DNA of 42,917 nucleotides from Opitutales bacterium (GTDB lineage: Bacteria; Verrucomicrobiota; Verrucomicrobiia; Opitutales; Seribacteraceae), in contig JAQXBH010000109.1 in assembly GCA_029252505.1 (NCBI GenBank), positions 1-42,917 on the forward strand. The letters are read 5' to 3'. Below the pieces are notes generated by a model, which worked only from the letters and a program-made list of their open reading frames with translations, had not been told where the DNA came from and did no database searches. Shown in pieces: positions 29,439-39,300 of this stretch; within the stretch, counting starts at the first letter, position 1; every line of letters starts with the position of its first letter. A program made the position numbers and the translations under genes.

Positions 29439-29671
29439 TCCAATTTCATTAAAAAAAGTTTAACAACCGCTTTACTACCGACCGATTAATGACGATTGAG
29501 TAAGTAAGAATAAAGCAATGTGTTAAACAAGCAAAATCATAGCCCGTATAGTGGCATTTATCGGAGAGCAGCTCAGATAAAATAAATTCTATGCAATTTA
29601 ACTTACAAGATCATACTTTTGCCAAAATCAAGGCAAAGATATTTAAAATGTGAAAAAGGTAAAAGCCTTAA

Positions 29672-31072
29672 TCAAACGGGTACAAATCCCCACTGGGAGC
29701 GATACGCTTTAGAAATCAATTGATTTGCATCTTTACGATTGGTGGTAAGTTTCTTCGCGTTCCATTTAAATTCTCCCCCCACTCGCATCGCAACATTACC
29801 CAATAAAATAGCCTCCGTTAAATTCCCAGCATAGTTGAAATTGGACAGAGCAATTTCAGGTTTATTTTCCCGGATTGCTTTTACCCACTCTTCTTTCATC
29901 CCCGCGTCTCCTCGACCATTTCGTGCAATCGATTGATCAGGCAATTCCACCTCGTTCTTTGTATGCCACTTCCCACCTTTGTAAACCAACCAATCGGCTC
30001 CATAATCATTAGGAGAATACATTATCCCATCTGTACCCACAATAAGAAGGCCACTATTTTTAGGAGTCTGACCATGAAAAAGATCCATGGGAGGGAGATT
30101 CTTAACTCCCTTATTGTCCTTCCCGTTATTACCCACTTTTCCTTCGTACCAATGGAATTTAATTGGCCCACGCTTTTCGGTCTTAGGAAAGTACAAATTG
30201 ATACTGGCCCAGGAAGGATAAGTCTCATCATTAATGGGACCCGTATTTACTGACTCCGCCCTAGTTGGCTGAGTGAGTTCGCACCCCATAAAAGCAAGAT
30301 TAGTGGTATGACAAGCCATATCTCCTAGTGCTCCGGTACCATAATCATACCACCCTCGCCATTTGAAAGGTGCATAACAGGAGTGATAGGGTCTCATTGG
30401 TGCAGGTCCAATAAATGAATCCCAATCGACATGACTCGGCACATCCATCGCTTCACTTGGGCGAGCTGTTATTGAAGGAGCTTGCGGCCAAACTGGACGG
30501 TTTGTCCAAGCATGTATGTCTTTTACCTTCCCCAATCCTCCTGCACGTATGTATTCGGCTCCTTCACGAAGGCCATTCTCTGCAGTTCCTTGATTTCCCA
30601 TCTGTGTGCAAATACCCTTTGCATTTGCAATGGTAGTCATTTGACGAGCTTCCCAAACAGTATGTGTCATCGGTTTTTGTACATACACATTGATACCCTT
30701 TTGCATTGCCAACATCGCTGCAGGTGCATGGGTATGATCTGGAGTACTGACTGTAAGTGCATCAATCTTATCTCCAAATTGGCTTAGTAATTCACGATAA
30801 TCTGAAAACTTGACCGCATCTGGATGCTTTCTCAACGCTACATCCAACCTACGAGAGTCGATATCACAGGCAGCCACTACATCGCCATGCACCGATGCGT
30901 GATCAAAATCACTTTTACCTTTTCCCCCCACTCCAATACCTGCGACTTGAAGCCTACTATTTGCACCAAAAACCCGAGAAGGTAAAAAATTAATAGCGAA
31001 CGCAGTGGATGCGGCTGCCCCAAGAAATGTACGACGAGAATAGTGGTAGGTTTTTTGATAGCTTTTATTCAT
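29672..31072 (-). CDS. Gfo/Idh/MocA family oxidoreductase with Tat signal
   Basis: YSRRTFLGAAAST leader; VAGIGVGGKGKSDF; DALTVSTPDHTHAPAAMLAMQKGINVYVQKPMTHTVWEARQM. Confidence 0.93.
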   Translation of the reverse strand: MNKSYQKTYHYSRRTFLGAAASTAFAINFLPSRVFGANSRLQVAGIGVGGKGKSDFDHASVHGDVVAACDIDSRRLDVALRKHPDAVKFSDYRELLSQFGDKIDALTVSTPDHTHAPAAMLAMQKGINVYVQKPMTHTVWEARQMTTIANAKGICTQMGNQGTAENGLREGAEYIRAGGLGKVKDIHAWTNRPVWPQAPSITARPSEAMDVPSHVDWDSFIGPAPMRPYHSCYAPFKWRGWYDYGTGALGDMACHTTNLAFMGCELTQPTRAESVNTGPINDETYPSWASINLYFPKTEKRGPIKFHWYEGKVGNNGKDNKGVKNLPPMDLFHGQTPKNSGLLIVGTDGIMYSPNDYGADWLVYKGGKWHTKNEVELPDQSIARNGRGDAGMKEEWVKAIRENKPEIALSNFNYAGNLTEAILLGNVAMRVGGEFKWNAKKLTTNRKDANQLISKAYRSQWGFVPV

Positions 31073-31205
31073 AGTAAAAAGAGATATTTATGGGTAAATT
31101 CAGAATAGAATAATTCTAGACGCTCTCTACAAGACAAAAATAAAGGAACGGAGAAATTTCAAATAGAGGCCTTTTCAGCTTCCAACAATAATTTAAAGAC
31201 CTACC

Positions 31206-31706
31206 CTATTGTTCGTCTTTAATAGATTTGAAATACTGAGTCCGATCGGCCAAGCACAGTTTATGAAACTTTCTCATTTCTTTCTTACGTTTTTCTGGCT
31301 CCAGCGTTTGCCAATATTTACCAAGTATATTTTGTCGATTTCGAAGGGTTTTGAGTTCTTTAGTTCTGTCCTCAGGTCGCAAGTTCCTTAAATTCTTAAG
31401 TCGATGTTTGATCTCTTTTTTTCGCTCTATACTCATGCCCTCGAGTCGTTCAATCGTTTGTCTTAAAATCCTGAGCTTTTCAGGAGGTGCATCCAGCAAT
31501 GAGCGAAGTAAATCGACTTGATTTGCGCCTGGAAACAATGGGTTTTTAAGATGCGACTTCGTGGACTGATTTTTGTCGACAAATTGTTTCCTGATTTGTG
31601 AATTCTTTGCGCCCGAAACATCTCGTTCATTTAGGTCTGCTGCAAAAATTAAACTTAATGGGGTAAACAGAAAAAAGAGAACGAGCTTAGTGGTAATATT
31701 TTTCAT
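31206..31706 (-). CDS. Periplasmic DUF3106/Spy-like protein
   Basis: Signal peptide; helix-rich PEDRTKELKTLRNRQNILGKYWQTLEPEKRKKEMRKFHKL. Confidence 0.65.
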   Translation of the reverse strand: MKNITTKLVLFFLFTPLSLIFAADLNERDVSGAKNSQIRKQFVDKNQSTKSHLKNPLFPGANQVDLLRSLLDAPPEKLRILRQTIERLEGMSIERKKEIKHRLKNLRNLRPEDRTKELKTLRNRQNILGKYWQTLEPEKRKKEMRKFHKLCLADRTQYFKSIKDEQ

Positions 31707-31717
31707 TATCTATTGGA

Positions 31718-32116
31718 TTACGAATCTAACAAAACGAGCAAATCATAAGTTTGTTCACTCAGAAAACTTTCGGAAACATTCAATTCTTGCGGAATTGCCA
31801 TGAGATCCTCAATTATTATTTTCTCCGGCTCATGTAAATAAGAGGGTAAAGAATTAGACTCCAAGGCAATATCATCTTTCTCATTAACGGTAACTTCTAA
31901 ATCGAATAACGGGGTGAAAAAAAAGAGTGCACAAAAAACAACACCAAAGGAGACAAAGGGGATAAAATAGCTCACCCCTCTATTTGTTGATTTATTTTCT
32001 GAATTCAGTTTTTTAATATCAACAAGAAGTGATTCAGTAAATTCTTCACTCAATGATGCGCTTTCATTGGAAAGAAAATCTTCAATTACTTGTTCCGGAC
32101 CATTCTTATCTTTCAT
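31718..32116 (-). CDS. Single-TM protein, putative anti-sigma factor
   Basis: Cytosolic-type N-terminus, one TM (YFIPFVSFGVVFCALFFFTPL), periplasmic tail; sits directly after the ECF sigma gene. Confidence 0.6.
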   Translation of the reverse strand: MKDKNGPEQVIEDFLSNESASLSEEFTESLLVDIKKLNSENKSTNRGVSYFIPFVSFGVVFCALFFFTPLFDLEVTVNEKDDIALESNSLPSYLHEPEKIIIEDLMAIPQELNVSESFLSEQTYDLLVLLDS

Positions 32117-32117
32117 C

Positions 32118-32732
32118 TTATTTTCTGTATTCTAGAAGAGTTTGCTTTAAATGTGTTCGTGCCCGGTGAATCCAAGTTTTTACCCTTGATTCAGATACTT
32201 TCATTATATCTGCAATTTCCTTATAGCTAAGCTCTCTTTGCACACGGAGCAATAATGCAGTTGAATAATGTTCAGGAATCTCTCTCATTGCAATATCAAG
32301 TATCTCATTCCACTCTTCTACCTCGTTTCTAGTTTGTGCAACTTGGCCTTGGATTAATTCATCCGAATAAATCGATATTTGCTGACGGTTTTTTTTCTTT
32401 AACTCATCGATCAGTAAATTTCTTGCAATCGTGAAAAGGTAGGTGGAAAATTTTGCTTTCGGTTGGTATCGGGACGCGGATTGGTAAACACGGATAAAAA
32501 CTCTCTGAGTCAAATCCTCCGCATCAGCCTTGTTTCGAAGTGAACGGTCAAAAAAGCGGAATAGTCCATCTTTCCATCGAGTAATTAATTTCTCCATTGC
32601 AACTGGACATTGTTTCGCAACCTCTTTCATGAGCAACTGATCGTCGCTCAGTATGCAGTTCGCACGATCTTGGTTTCCACTCATTTCAAGTAGAGCACCA
32701 TGAGACGATAAAAGATTGGGTATGCTTTGCAT
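32118..32732 (-). CDS. ECF-type RNA polymerase sigma factor
   Basis: NKADAEDLTQRVFIRVYQSASRYQPKAKFSTYLFTIARNLLIDELKKKNR (region 2) and LLRVQRELSYKEIADIMKVSESRVKTWIHRARTHLKQ (region 4). Confidence 0.93.
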   Translation of the reverse strand: MQSIPNLLSSHGALLEMSGNQDRANCILSDDQLLMKEVAKQCPVAMEKLITRWKDGLFRFFDRSLRNKADAEDLTQRVFIRVYQSASRYQPKAKFSTYLFTIARNLLIDELKKKNRQQISIYSDELIQGQVAQTRNEVEEWNEILDIAMREIPEHYSTALLLRVQRELSYKEIADIMKVSESRVKTWIHRARTHLKQTLLEYRK

Positions 32733-32798
32733 ATGTTCTGACCTTAAAAACGGACGAACAAAAGAAAAGTTTCAAAATAAACTTATTTTAATTGATAG

Positions 32799-34910
32799 CT
32801 AATCAAGTGGGATAATATGAGCAGCGTCCACAATTACATAACCTTCAGTATCCTCATTAAAAACTTTCAGATCGTATTTTTCTCCTTTTTTGAAAACAAA
32901 AGAGCCTAATGAATGCCATAAATTATCTGTACTGCCCTCTTTCCTCTGATCTACCATTACAGAAGATAATTTTTTTTCATCCTTAATTTCATATCTAACT
33001 TTTCCTGCTCGGTTGGCAGAAGCTACATATGAAACCATTATTTCATGCCGTCCTTCTTTAGGTGCCTTGAAAGGAAAGCAAGCGGTACGCATCCCCTTCC
33101 CTCCATTACCGTCATGGAAATAAGAATTGCCCACAAAAGGACGCAGTGAAGTACTTTTGACCCACTCCCCCTCGAAGCTTAAATTTGTACCATCCACCAC
33201 CAGACCGCTCATTTGGGCTGGATCGATTCCGCGCCCATACGCAACACGGTTTGATTTTTCCAATTCAATCACTTGTCCATCCTCAACCAATCGAGTTTTT
33301 AACTTGTCATAGGAGATATCCTGAACGGGAATATCCTCCTCGATCGCAAGAACGGCGGCGGTGGCGGCAGACTGGGCTAAAATCATAAAGACTGGTTCCA
33401 TCCGAATTGAGCCAAATGCGATATGGGAGGAAGAGAGACAAATTGGAACTAACAAGTTACTGCACTCGTCAGCCTTAGGAATAATGGAGCCATAAGAAAT
33501 TTGATAAGGCTCGCCCGGATGAACCTGTACATCGCCCTCATTTTGAACATATGCCATACCGTTTTCATCTTTGGCTACATAGCGCTGAACATGATGGGAA
33601 TCCATTGTGTAAGAGCCCATTCCAATGGATCGGGGGGTCTCTGATTTCCCGCGCAGATTCAATTCAGTAATTACGAAATTACTGACCATACGCCTGGCTT
33701 CTCGCACATAAATCTGGTGGGGCCAATGACCATTTAATTCAAATTCGTCTTTCGCCAATCCCCAGGTGTTCATTCTTTTACGAATATCTTCAGGCACACG
33801 AGGATCATTACATAAAAAATAAAAATAGCCTTTTTGATACCTTTCATGCTCGAGGATAATTTCCGCCCGCTCCCGATAACCCGCTTCTGGGTAAAGATAA
33901 TTCATTCCGATATTATCTGTGCTGAATGGACCATGGTTATTAGTATCTGTCTTGCCATTCGGAATCGGGTCAAATTTCCCAAATACATGAGTGGAACCCT
34001 GCACCAATGTACGTAGTAAGAGTTCGTACTGTGCGGGATCATACTGGTCAGGCCTTGAAAATGGAATTCGATTTTCCTCCACTTGAGTTAAACACAAACG
34101 AAAATTATAAGCCTGCATTTTTGAATCTCCCTGCCCTTCTTCACCAGGTAATTGGGAACTAATCCTGGATAACAAGCCACTGCTCGGATCCCCTTTTATT
34201 ATAAAGGGGTCAACTTTCCCATTAAATTGATGGGATCGTGCATTTTTAGTCTGCACACCACTTAATGATTCACCATAAACTGAGTTCCCTTCTCGTCCCA
34301 CGAAATAGCTTACTCCCGCAGAAGCCATAAGGTCTCCCTCGTAAGTACAATCGAGAAAAGCGGATCCATTGTAAGTATTTCCGGAAAGGGTAGATATTGA
34401 GATAATTACCCCACCCTTTTTTTGAACACCATTAGTTCGGTCCAACTTTTCCTCCCGGTAGACCTCTAATTCATTTTCCTTCACCCATGATTCAAAAATC
34501 AATTCTGCAACATGTGGTTCAAAAATCCACATTGTCCTACGGTCTCCATCAATTGCAGGGGCACCCTGACCTCGGTTGCCATACTCTTCCATTTTTTGCC
34601 ACCTCCACGAATCAACGCTTTGGTAATGCCTCCATACTCGATGATAAAAATCGCGAGCTATCCCGCCAATTGCTTCTTTCTTCCCACTATCTGTCCATCC
34701 TAAACCACTGCTTGAAAGACCACCTAAGTGTTGATCGGGAGAAACCACCACCACTGATTTCCCCATTTTCTTAACCTGTACCGCAGCACTAATTGCGGAT
34801 GAAGTGCCCCCATAAATAACCACATCATGGGTATACGACTTTTCTGCCAAAGCAAAAAAGGAAGTGACTAAAAGGAATGTAGTTAAAAATGTGGTTCGGA
34901 TCATAAGCAA
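32799..34910 (-). CDS. Secreted FAD-dependent oxidoreductase with golvesin/xanthan-lyase-like C-terminal domain
   Basis: DVVIYGGTSSAISAAVQVKKMGKSVVVVSPDQHLGGLSSSGLGWTDSG; C-terminal FEGEWVKSTSLRPFVGNSYFHDGNGGKG...HSLGSFVFKKGE...VIVDAAHI. Confidence 0.9.
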   Translation of the reverse strand: MLMIRTTFLTTFLLVTSFFALAEKSYTHDVVIYGGTSSAISAAVQVKKMGKSVVVVSPDQHLGGLSSSGLGWTDSGKKEAIGGIARDFYHRVWRHYQSVDSWRWQKMEEYGNRGQGAPAIDGDRRTMWIFEPHVAELIFESWVKENELEVYREEKLDRTNGVQKKGGVIISISTLSGNTYNGSAFLDCTYEGDLMASAGVSYFVGREGNSVYGESLSGVQTKNARSHQFNGKVDPFIIKGDPSSGLLSRISSQLPGEEGQGDSKMQAYNFRLCLTQVEENRIPFSRPDQYDPAQYELLLRTLVQGSTHVFGKFDPIPNGKTDTNNHGPFSTDNIGMNYLYPEAGYRERAEIILEHERYQKGYFYFLCNDPRVPEDIRKRMNTWGLAKDEFELNGHWPHQIYVREARRMVSNFVITELNLRGKSETPRSIGMGSYTMDSHHVQRYVAKDENGMAYVQNEGDVQVHPGEPYQISYGSIIPKADECSNLLVPICLSSSHIAFGSIRMEPVFMILAQSAATAAVLAIEEDIPVQDISYDKLKTRLVEDGQVIELEKSNRVAYGRGIDPAQMSGLVVDGTNLSFEGEWVKSTSLRPFVGNSYFHDGNGGKGMRTACFPFKAPKEGRHEIMVSYVASANRAGKVRYEIKDEKKLSSVMVDQRKEGSTDNLWHSLGSFVFKKGEKYDLKVFNEDTEGYVIVDAAHIIPLD

Positions 34911-35104
34911 GGGACTTACAGTCCTATTTGATTAGAATGAATCGAAAATGTTCAATCACAAAGAAATTTTGTTAATAAAATCATTGATTTAATTATTCCT
35001 TGTGAACAACCTGTAAAAAGGTAATAGGTACACATATATAATATAAAACTTCACTTTACTTTTTTATTATATACTTATTTAACGACTATACCGAACTGAA
35101 AAAA

Positions 35105-36355
35105 ATGAAAAATACATTCTACCTTTTACTGTTATATTTAAATACTATTTTACTATTTGGAAAACCAACCGAACTCATTGAATGGAGATCAGAATTTTTA
35201 AAGGCAGTACGCGAAGAATCTCTTTCACCAAACCTAATGGTTAGAAATTTGGCTATTTTTTCAATTTCCGTTCATGACGCAGTAAATAGTCTAGAAAAAA
35301 AGTATCATCCTTATCTAAAATTCCACAATCATGATCTCAAAACATGGGATTTAAACTCGGTGGTTGCAGGTTGTGGAAGCTATTTAGGAAAAAGCCTTCA
35401 TCCAGCAAGAGCGGTAAACTTTGAAAAACTTGCCTATTTTACCAAGAGAGAAAATTCTGAAGTGATGGATAAATCCTTTTTATTCGGCCGACAGGTAGCT
35501 CGATTTATGTTACAATACAGAATAAACGATGGAGCAACTACCACTGTAACCTACATTCCAAGAACAAGTCCAGGATTGTGGAGAAGAACTCCAAACTTTT
35601 TTCGCCCACCTGAACAACCTCATTGGAGAAAAGTAAAAACATTCGCAATTAAATCATTAGATGATTTCATGCCCCAACCACCTCCCCATCCAACAGATAA
35701 ACTATTTCTAGATTCCCTAAAGGAAGTAAAAATCTTAGGTAGTAAAGACAGCCAAATTCGATCAAAAGAACAAACTTTCATTGCCCAGTTTTGGAAAGAC
35801 TTCAGTTATACCCAAACTCCACCGGGCCATTGGAATGATATTGCGACAGAGTTATGCAAGGCAGAGAAGTATAGCTTGATTGAAGAAGCCAGAATATTTG
35901 CAATGCTTAACATTGCACTCGCGGATAGCGGTATCATTTCATGGGAGTGCAAGTACCGTTATCATGTATGGAGGCCAATTCATGCCATACGACATGCTGA
36001 TCAATTCCCACAATCTAAAAAATATGCAAATAAAGAATGGGATTCACTACTTGAAAGCCCGGCACATCCAGAATATGTGTCCGCACATAGTTTTTTTTCG
36101 GGAACTGCCTCTACAATTCTCGCCATGATTTACGGTAATGATGAATATAAATTTAGAGTTAAAAGCGACCAGTTCCCAAATCAAAAAAGGGAATTTAATC
36201 GTTTTTCTTCCTGTGCCGAGGAAATAGGTTTAAGTAGGTTATATGGAGGTATTCACTACCGATTTTCAAACGATAGAGGTATTGAAAGTGGAAAAAAGCT
36301 AGGAATGTTCATTTATAAGCAAACCTTAGGACCCTTGACAAAATCTAAAAAATAA
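35105..36355 (+). CDS. Secreted vanadium-dependent haloperoxidase-like / PAP2 superfamily protein
   Basis: KYRYHVWRPIHAIR; SPAHPEYVSAHSFFSGTAST; SRLYGGIHYRFSNDRGIESGKKLG. Confidence 0.88.
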   Translation: MKNTFYLLLLYLNTILLFGKPTELIEWRSEFLKAVREESLSPNLMVRNLAIFSISVHDAVNSLEKKYHPYLKFHNHDLKTWDLNSVVAGCGSYLGKSLHPARAVNFEKLAYFTKRENSEVMDKSFLFGRQVARFMLQYRINDGATTTVTYIPRTSPGLWRRTPNFFRPPEQPHWRKVKTFAIKSLDDFMPQPPPHPTDKLFLDSLKEVKILGSKDSQIRSKEQTFIAQFWKDFSYTQTPPGHWNDIATELCKAEKYSLIEEARIFAMLNIALADSGIISWECKYRYHVWRPIHAIRHADQFPQSKKYANKEWDSLLESPAHPEYVSAHSFFSGTASTILAMIYGNDEYKFRVKSDQFPNQKREFNRFSSCAEEIGLSRLYGGIHYRFSNDRGIESGKKLGMFIYKQTLGPLTKSKK

Positions 36356-36372
36356 CATCTAAAATTTACATT

Positions 36373-39300
36373 ATGCGCCTATATGTCCTAACAATACTTT
36401 ATTTTATAACAATTTTTAAATCATTTTCAAATAACCAGCGGATAGTTGGAGATATGAACGGAGATGGAATTGTAAACCTAGTTGATACCATCAAAATGGT
36501 GAATCATATTCATGGTACAGGTTTTACAACCGAACTTGAGACTTTAAAATGGCAGGCGGATATTAATGGAGATGGTCTCGTGAATTCTTTTGATGTAGAA
36601 AGTTCATTAGAGTTTGTCTTTAAGCGCGAATCAATCAAGTCGCTCCCTTTCGCAGGAATTATTAATACATTTCCTTACGCAGGTGAAGGTGATATCTCAC
36701 TCACGAGAGAATTTGTCATTCACTTCAACATGCCCCTTGCACAGGGCACTGTCTTAACTAATGAAGCTTTCTTTGCTTATTCAGGGGACAGTCTACAAGT
36801 TACATCCGCCAGGCTTTCTTCAGACCGTATGAAAGCGACTCTTTTCTTGAACGGTTTTCGCTGGCCGTCCAATTCGACAGTAACTGTTACCCTTAACGGC
36901 GGAGGATTAACGGATTTTATAGGCAGGGGCATTGATGTCGATGGAGACGGCGTAGAAGGTGGAATTAAAACTTGGACTTTTTCAACTCTGGGTGTTGAAG
37001 CAAGTGACCCCTCTACAATTGTTGAAGGTCAAGTTTTTGATTCTGATAATTCAAATGGAGAAAAACCTTTGCATGGAGTTCTCATTACTGTCGTTGGAAA
37101 TGAGGAGGCTATGAGCGTATTAACCGATTCAAATGGAAGTTTCCAACTTTCCTCAGCACCTATAGGAAGATTTTTTGTGATGGTGGACGGACGCTTAGTG
37201 GGAGCCCCAAATGGAGAGACGCTCAGTCAAGGTTCATGGAAAGATAGAGATTATTACACCTTCGTGGGCAAGGCGTGGGAAGCCGTGCCAGGGAAAACAG
37301 TAAAAGCCACCAAGTACGGAAAGTTTGCAGAAAACGGCACCTACATAGCTGATTCCAGAGATGGAAAAATATTCTTACCGTTAGTAAAAAAAGGTGCCCT
37401 TAAGCCGGTTGATGCCACAAAAAAAACGAGTATTTCCTTTGCATCGGGATACTTGGATGGAAACGATTCGAACCTTATGTCGATGCTGGCTGCTACTTCT
37501 ATTACCATCCCTCCAGGCTCGTTACAATCAGATGATGGTACAACTGGTGGAAGTGTGGGCATGGCTCCCGTTGCTCCTGATCGTTTACCCGAACCTTTAC
37601 CCGAAAGTTTAAAAATGCCTTTGGTCATTACCATTCAAACAGATGGCCCTTCCAATTTTGATATCCCTGTGCCCGCGCGATTTCCCAATGTCGACAACCT
37701 CCCTCCCGGTGCAAAATCTGCCTTATGGAGTTTTGACCACGATACTGGAGTGTGGGAAATCTCTGGCCCGATGACAGTAAGTGCCGATGGTAAATTCCTT
37801 GAAACTGACCCCGGCGTGGGAATTCGCCAACCAGGATGGCATGGATCTTCACCAGGTGCTCAAGTTTTTGGCAAAGCTGTTACGACAGGCCCTAGTATTA
37901 CAAAACCTAAAAAAGGAGCTTGCGGACTGAGTCATGCATCTATGTCGATTACCGAGGGAGATTTTACTAACTTGGGCAGGCTATCCGAAGGAATAGAAGA
38001 GACCATTTTCGGACAAAATGAGAGTGATCTTAGTTTTACGAAAGATGTACTCGGTGCTGGAAATCGCTTTGGTAATACTCAAAATGCGGGAGGTAGCGAC
38101 TGGAATCAATTTCGAACGCACGCGGAAAAAGATGCAAAGCTCCATGCTACCATTTCCCGTACCGTTTCGACCTTGCTTGGTTCAGAAGATTTTTGGACGA
38201 CTTTCTCAACCACCGCTTCTACAATAAGAGACAATGCAATTATCGCGTCAAAAAATAGTTCCGCTCAGACCAAGATAAATTCTGCTCATCAGGTATTTCT
38301 TAGCGATTTAAATCGGGCAAAAGCAAAGATTTCTAGTCAAATCAGCAAATGGGAAAATTACTCGGTTTCACTCTCCGCATTAATTGGCCAAACCACAGGA
38401 ATCTCAGGACATGCTGTCTTGCAGACTGACAGAACCCTTATTGCAAAGGAAATTAGTTCCACATTAAAAGCATACCGTTCTATCCCGGGAGGAAATAGTC
38501 GACTCGATAAACAGCTCAAAAAATTTGCTCAATCATGGCAAAAATTCCTCCAAGCCACCCTCAATGGAAACCTGCACCTTTACAAAGGAGAATCATTTGT
38601 TTTCTTAAAGAGAATTGGTTCCGAAGCCGAAGAAACTCGTGTGCCTCCGATTGCGGCTCAAAGAATTAGGGTTGGAACTGGTGGATCCTATGACGCAATC
38701 GTACGTCCAAACAGCTGGTATGAAGCATGGATGCTCGAACCGACCACACTAGTCATTGGTTCAACTACTTTCATCTCCCCCCGCAATGGAGGGAATGGTC
38801 CTGTGCCTCCCATCCCCCTCTGTCATGACGACAAACCAGACAGTGACTTTGACTATCTGAGTGACCGGGGTGAACGGATTGTCGGTACTAATAAAAGCCA
38901 GCCAGACACCGACGGGGATGGAATACCAGACGGATTCGAAATACTCAACGGAACCGACCCGAGTGGTGGAAATCCTGTTTTTACCGGCATCCTAGCTACC
39001 ATTGCTCCCACTCGCGGTTTTTCCGATTTTGTTACTACCGGAAACGACCTTGCCATTCTTGGTAATGGGCCAAGTGGAGTGGACATATTCGATATTGGAT
39101 CTGGAGTTCGTCCAATCAAACAATCCACTTTTAATACCCCAGGCTCGGTTCGAAAAGCTGCCCTGTCTGAAAATTATCTGGTCATTGCGGATGGAAAAGC
39201 AGGACTCACAGTTCTCGACCTGACTAGTATAGAAAGTCCCTCACAAGTATGGAACATCCCACAGGAATCTCCTGCAAACGCGGTTGCTGTGGCTGGTAAG

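Noticed and set aside
29460-29660. Intergenic stretch between PhzF and Gfo/Idh/MocA as a possible ncRNA
   Set aside because: No convincing hairpin, tRNA-like fold or promoter-terminator pair could be made by eye.
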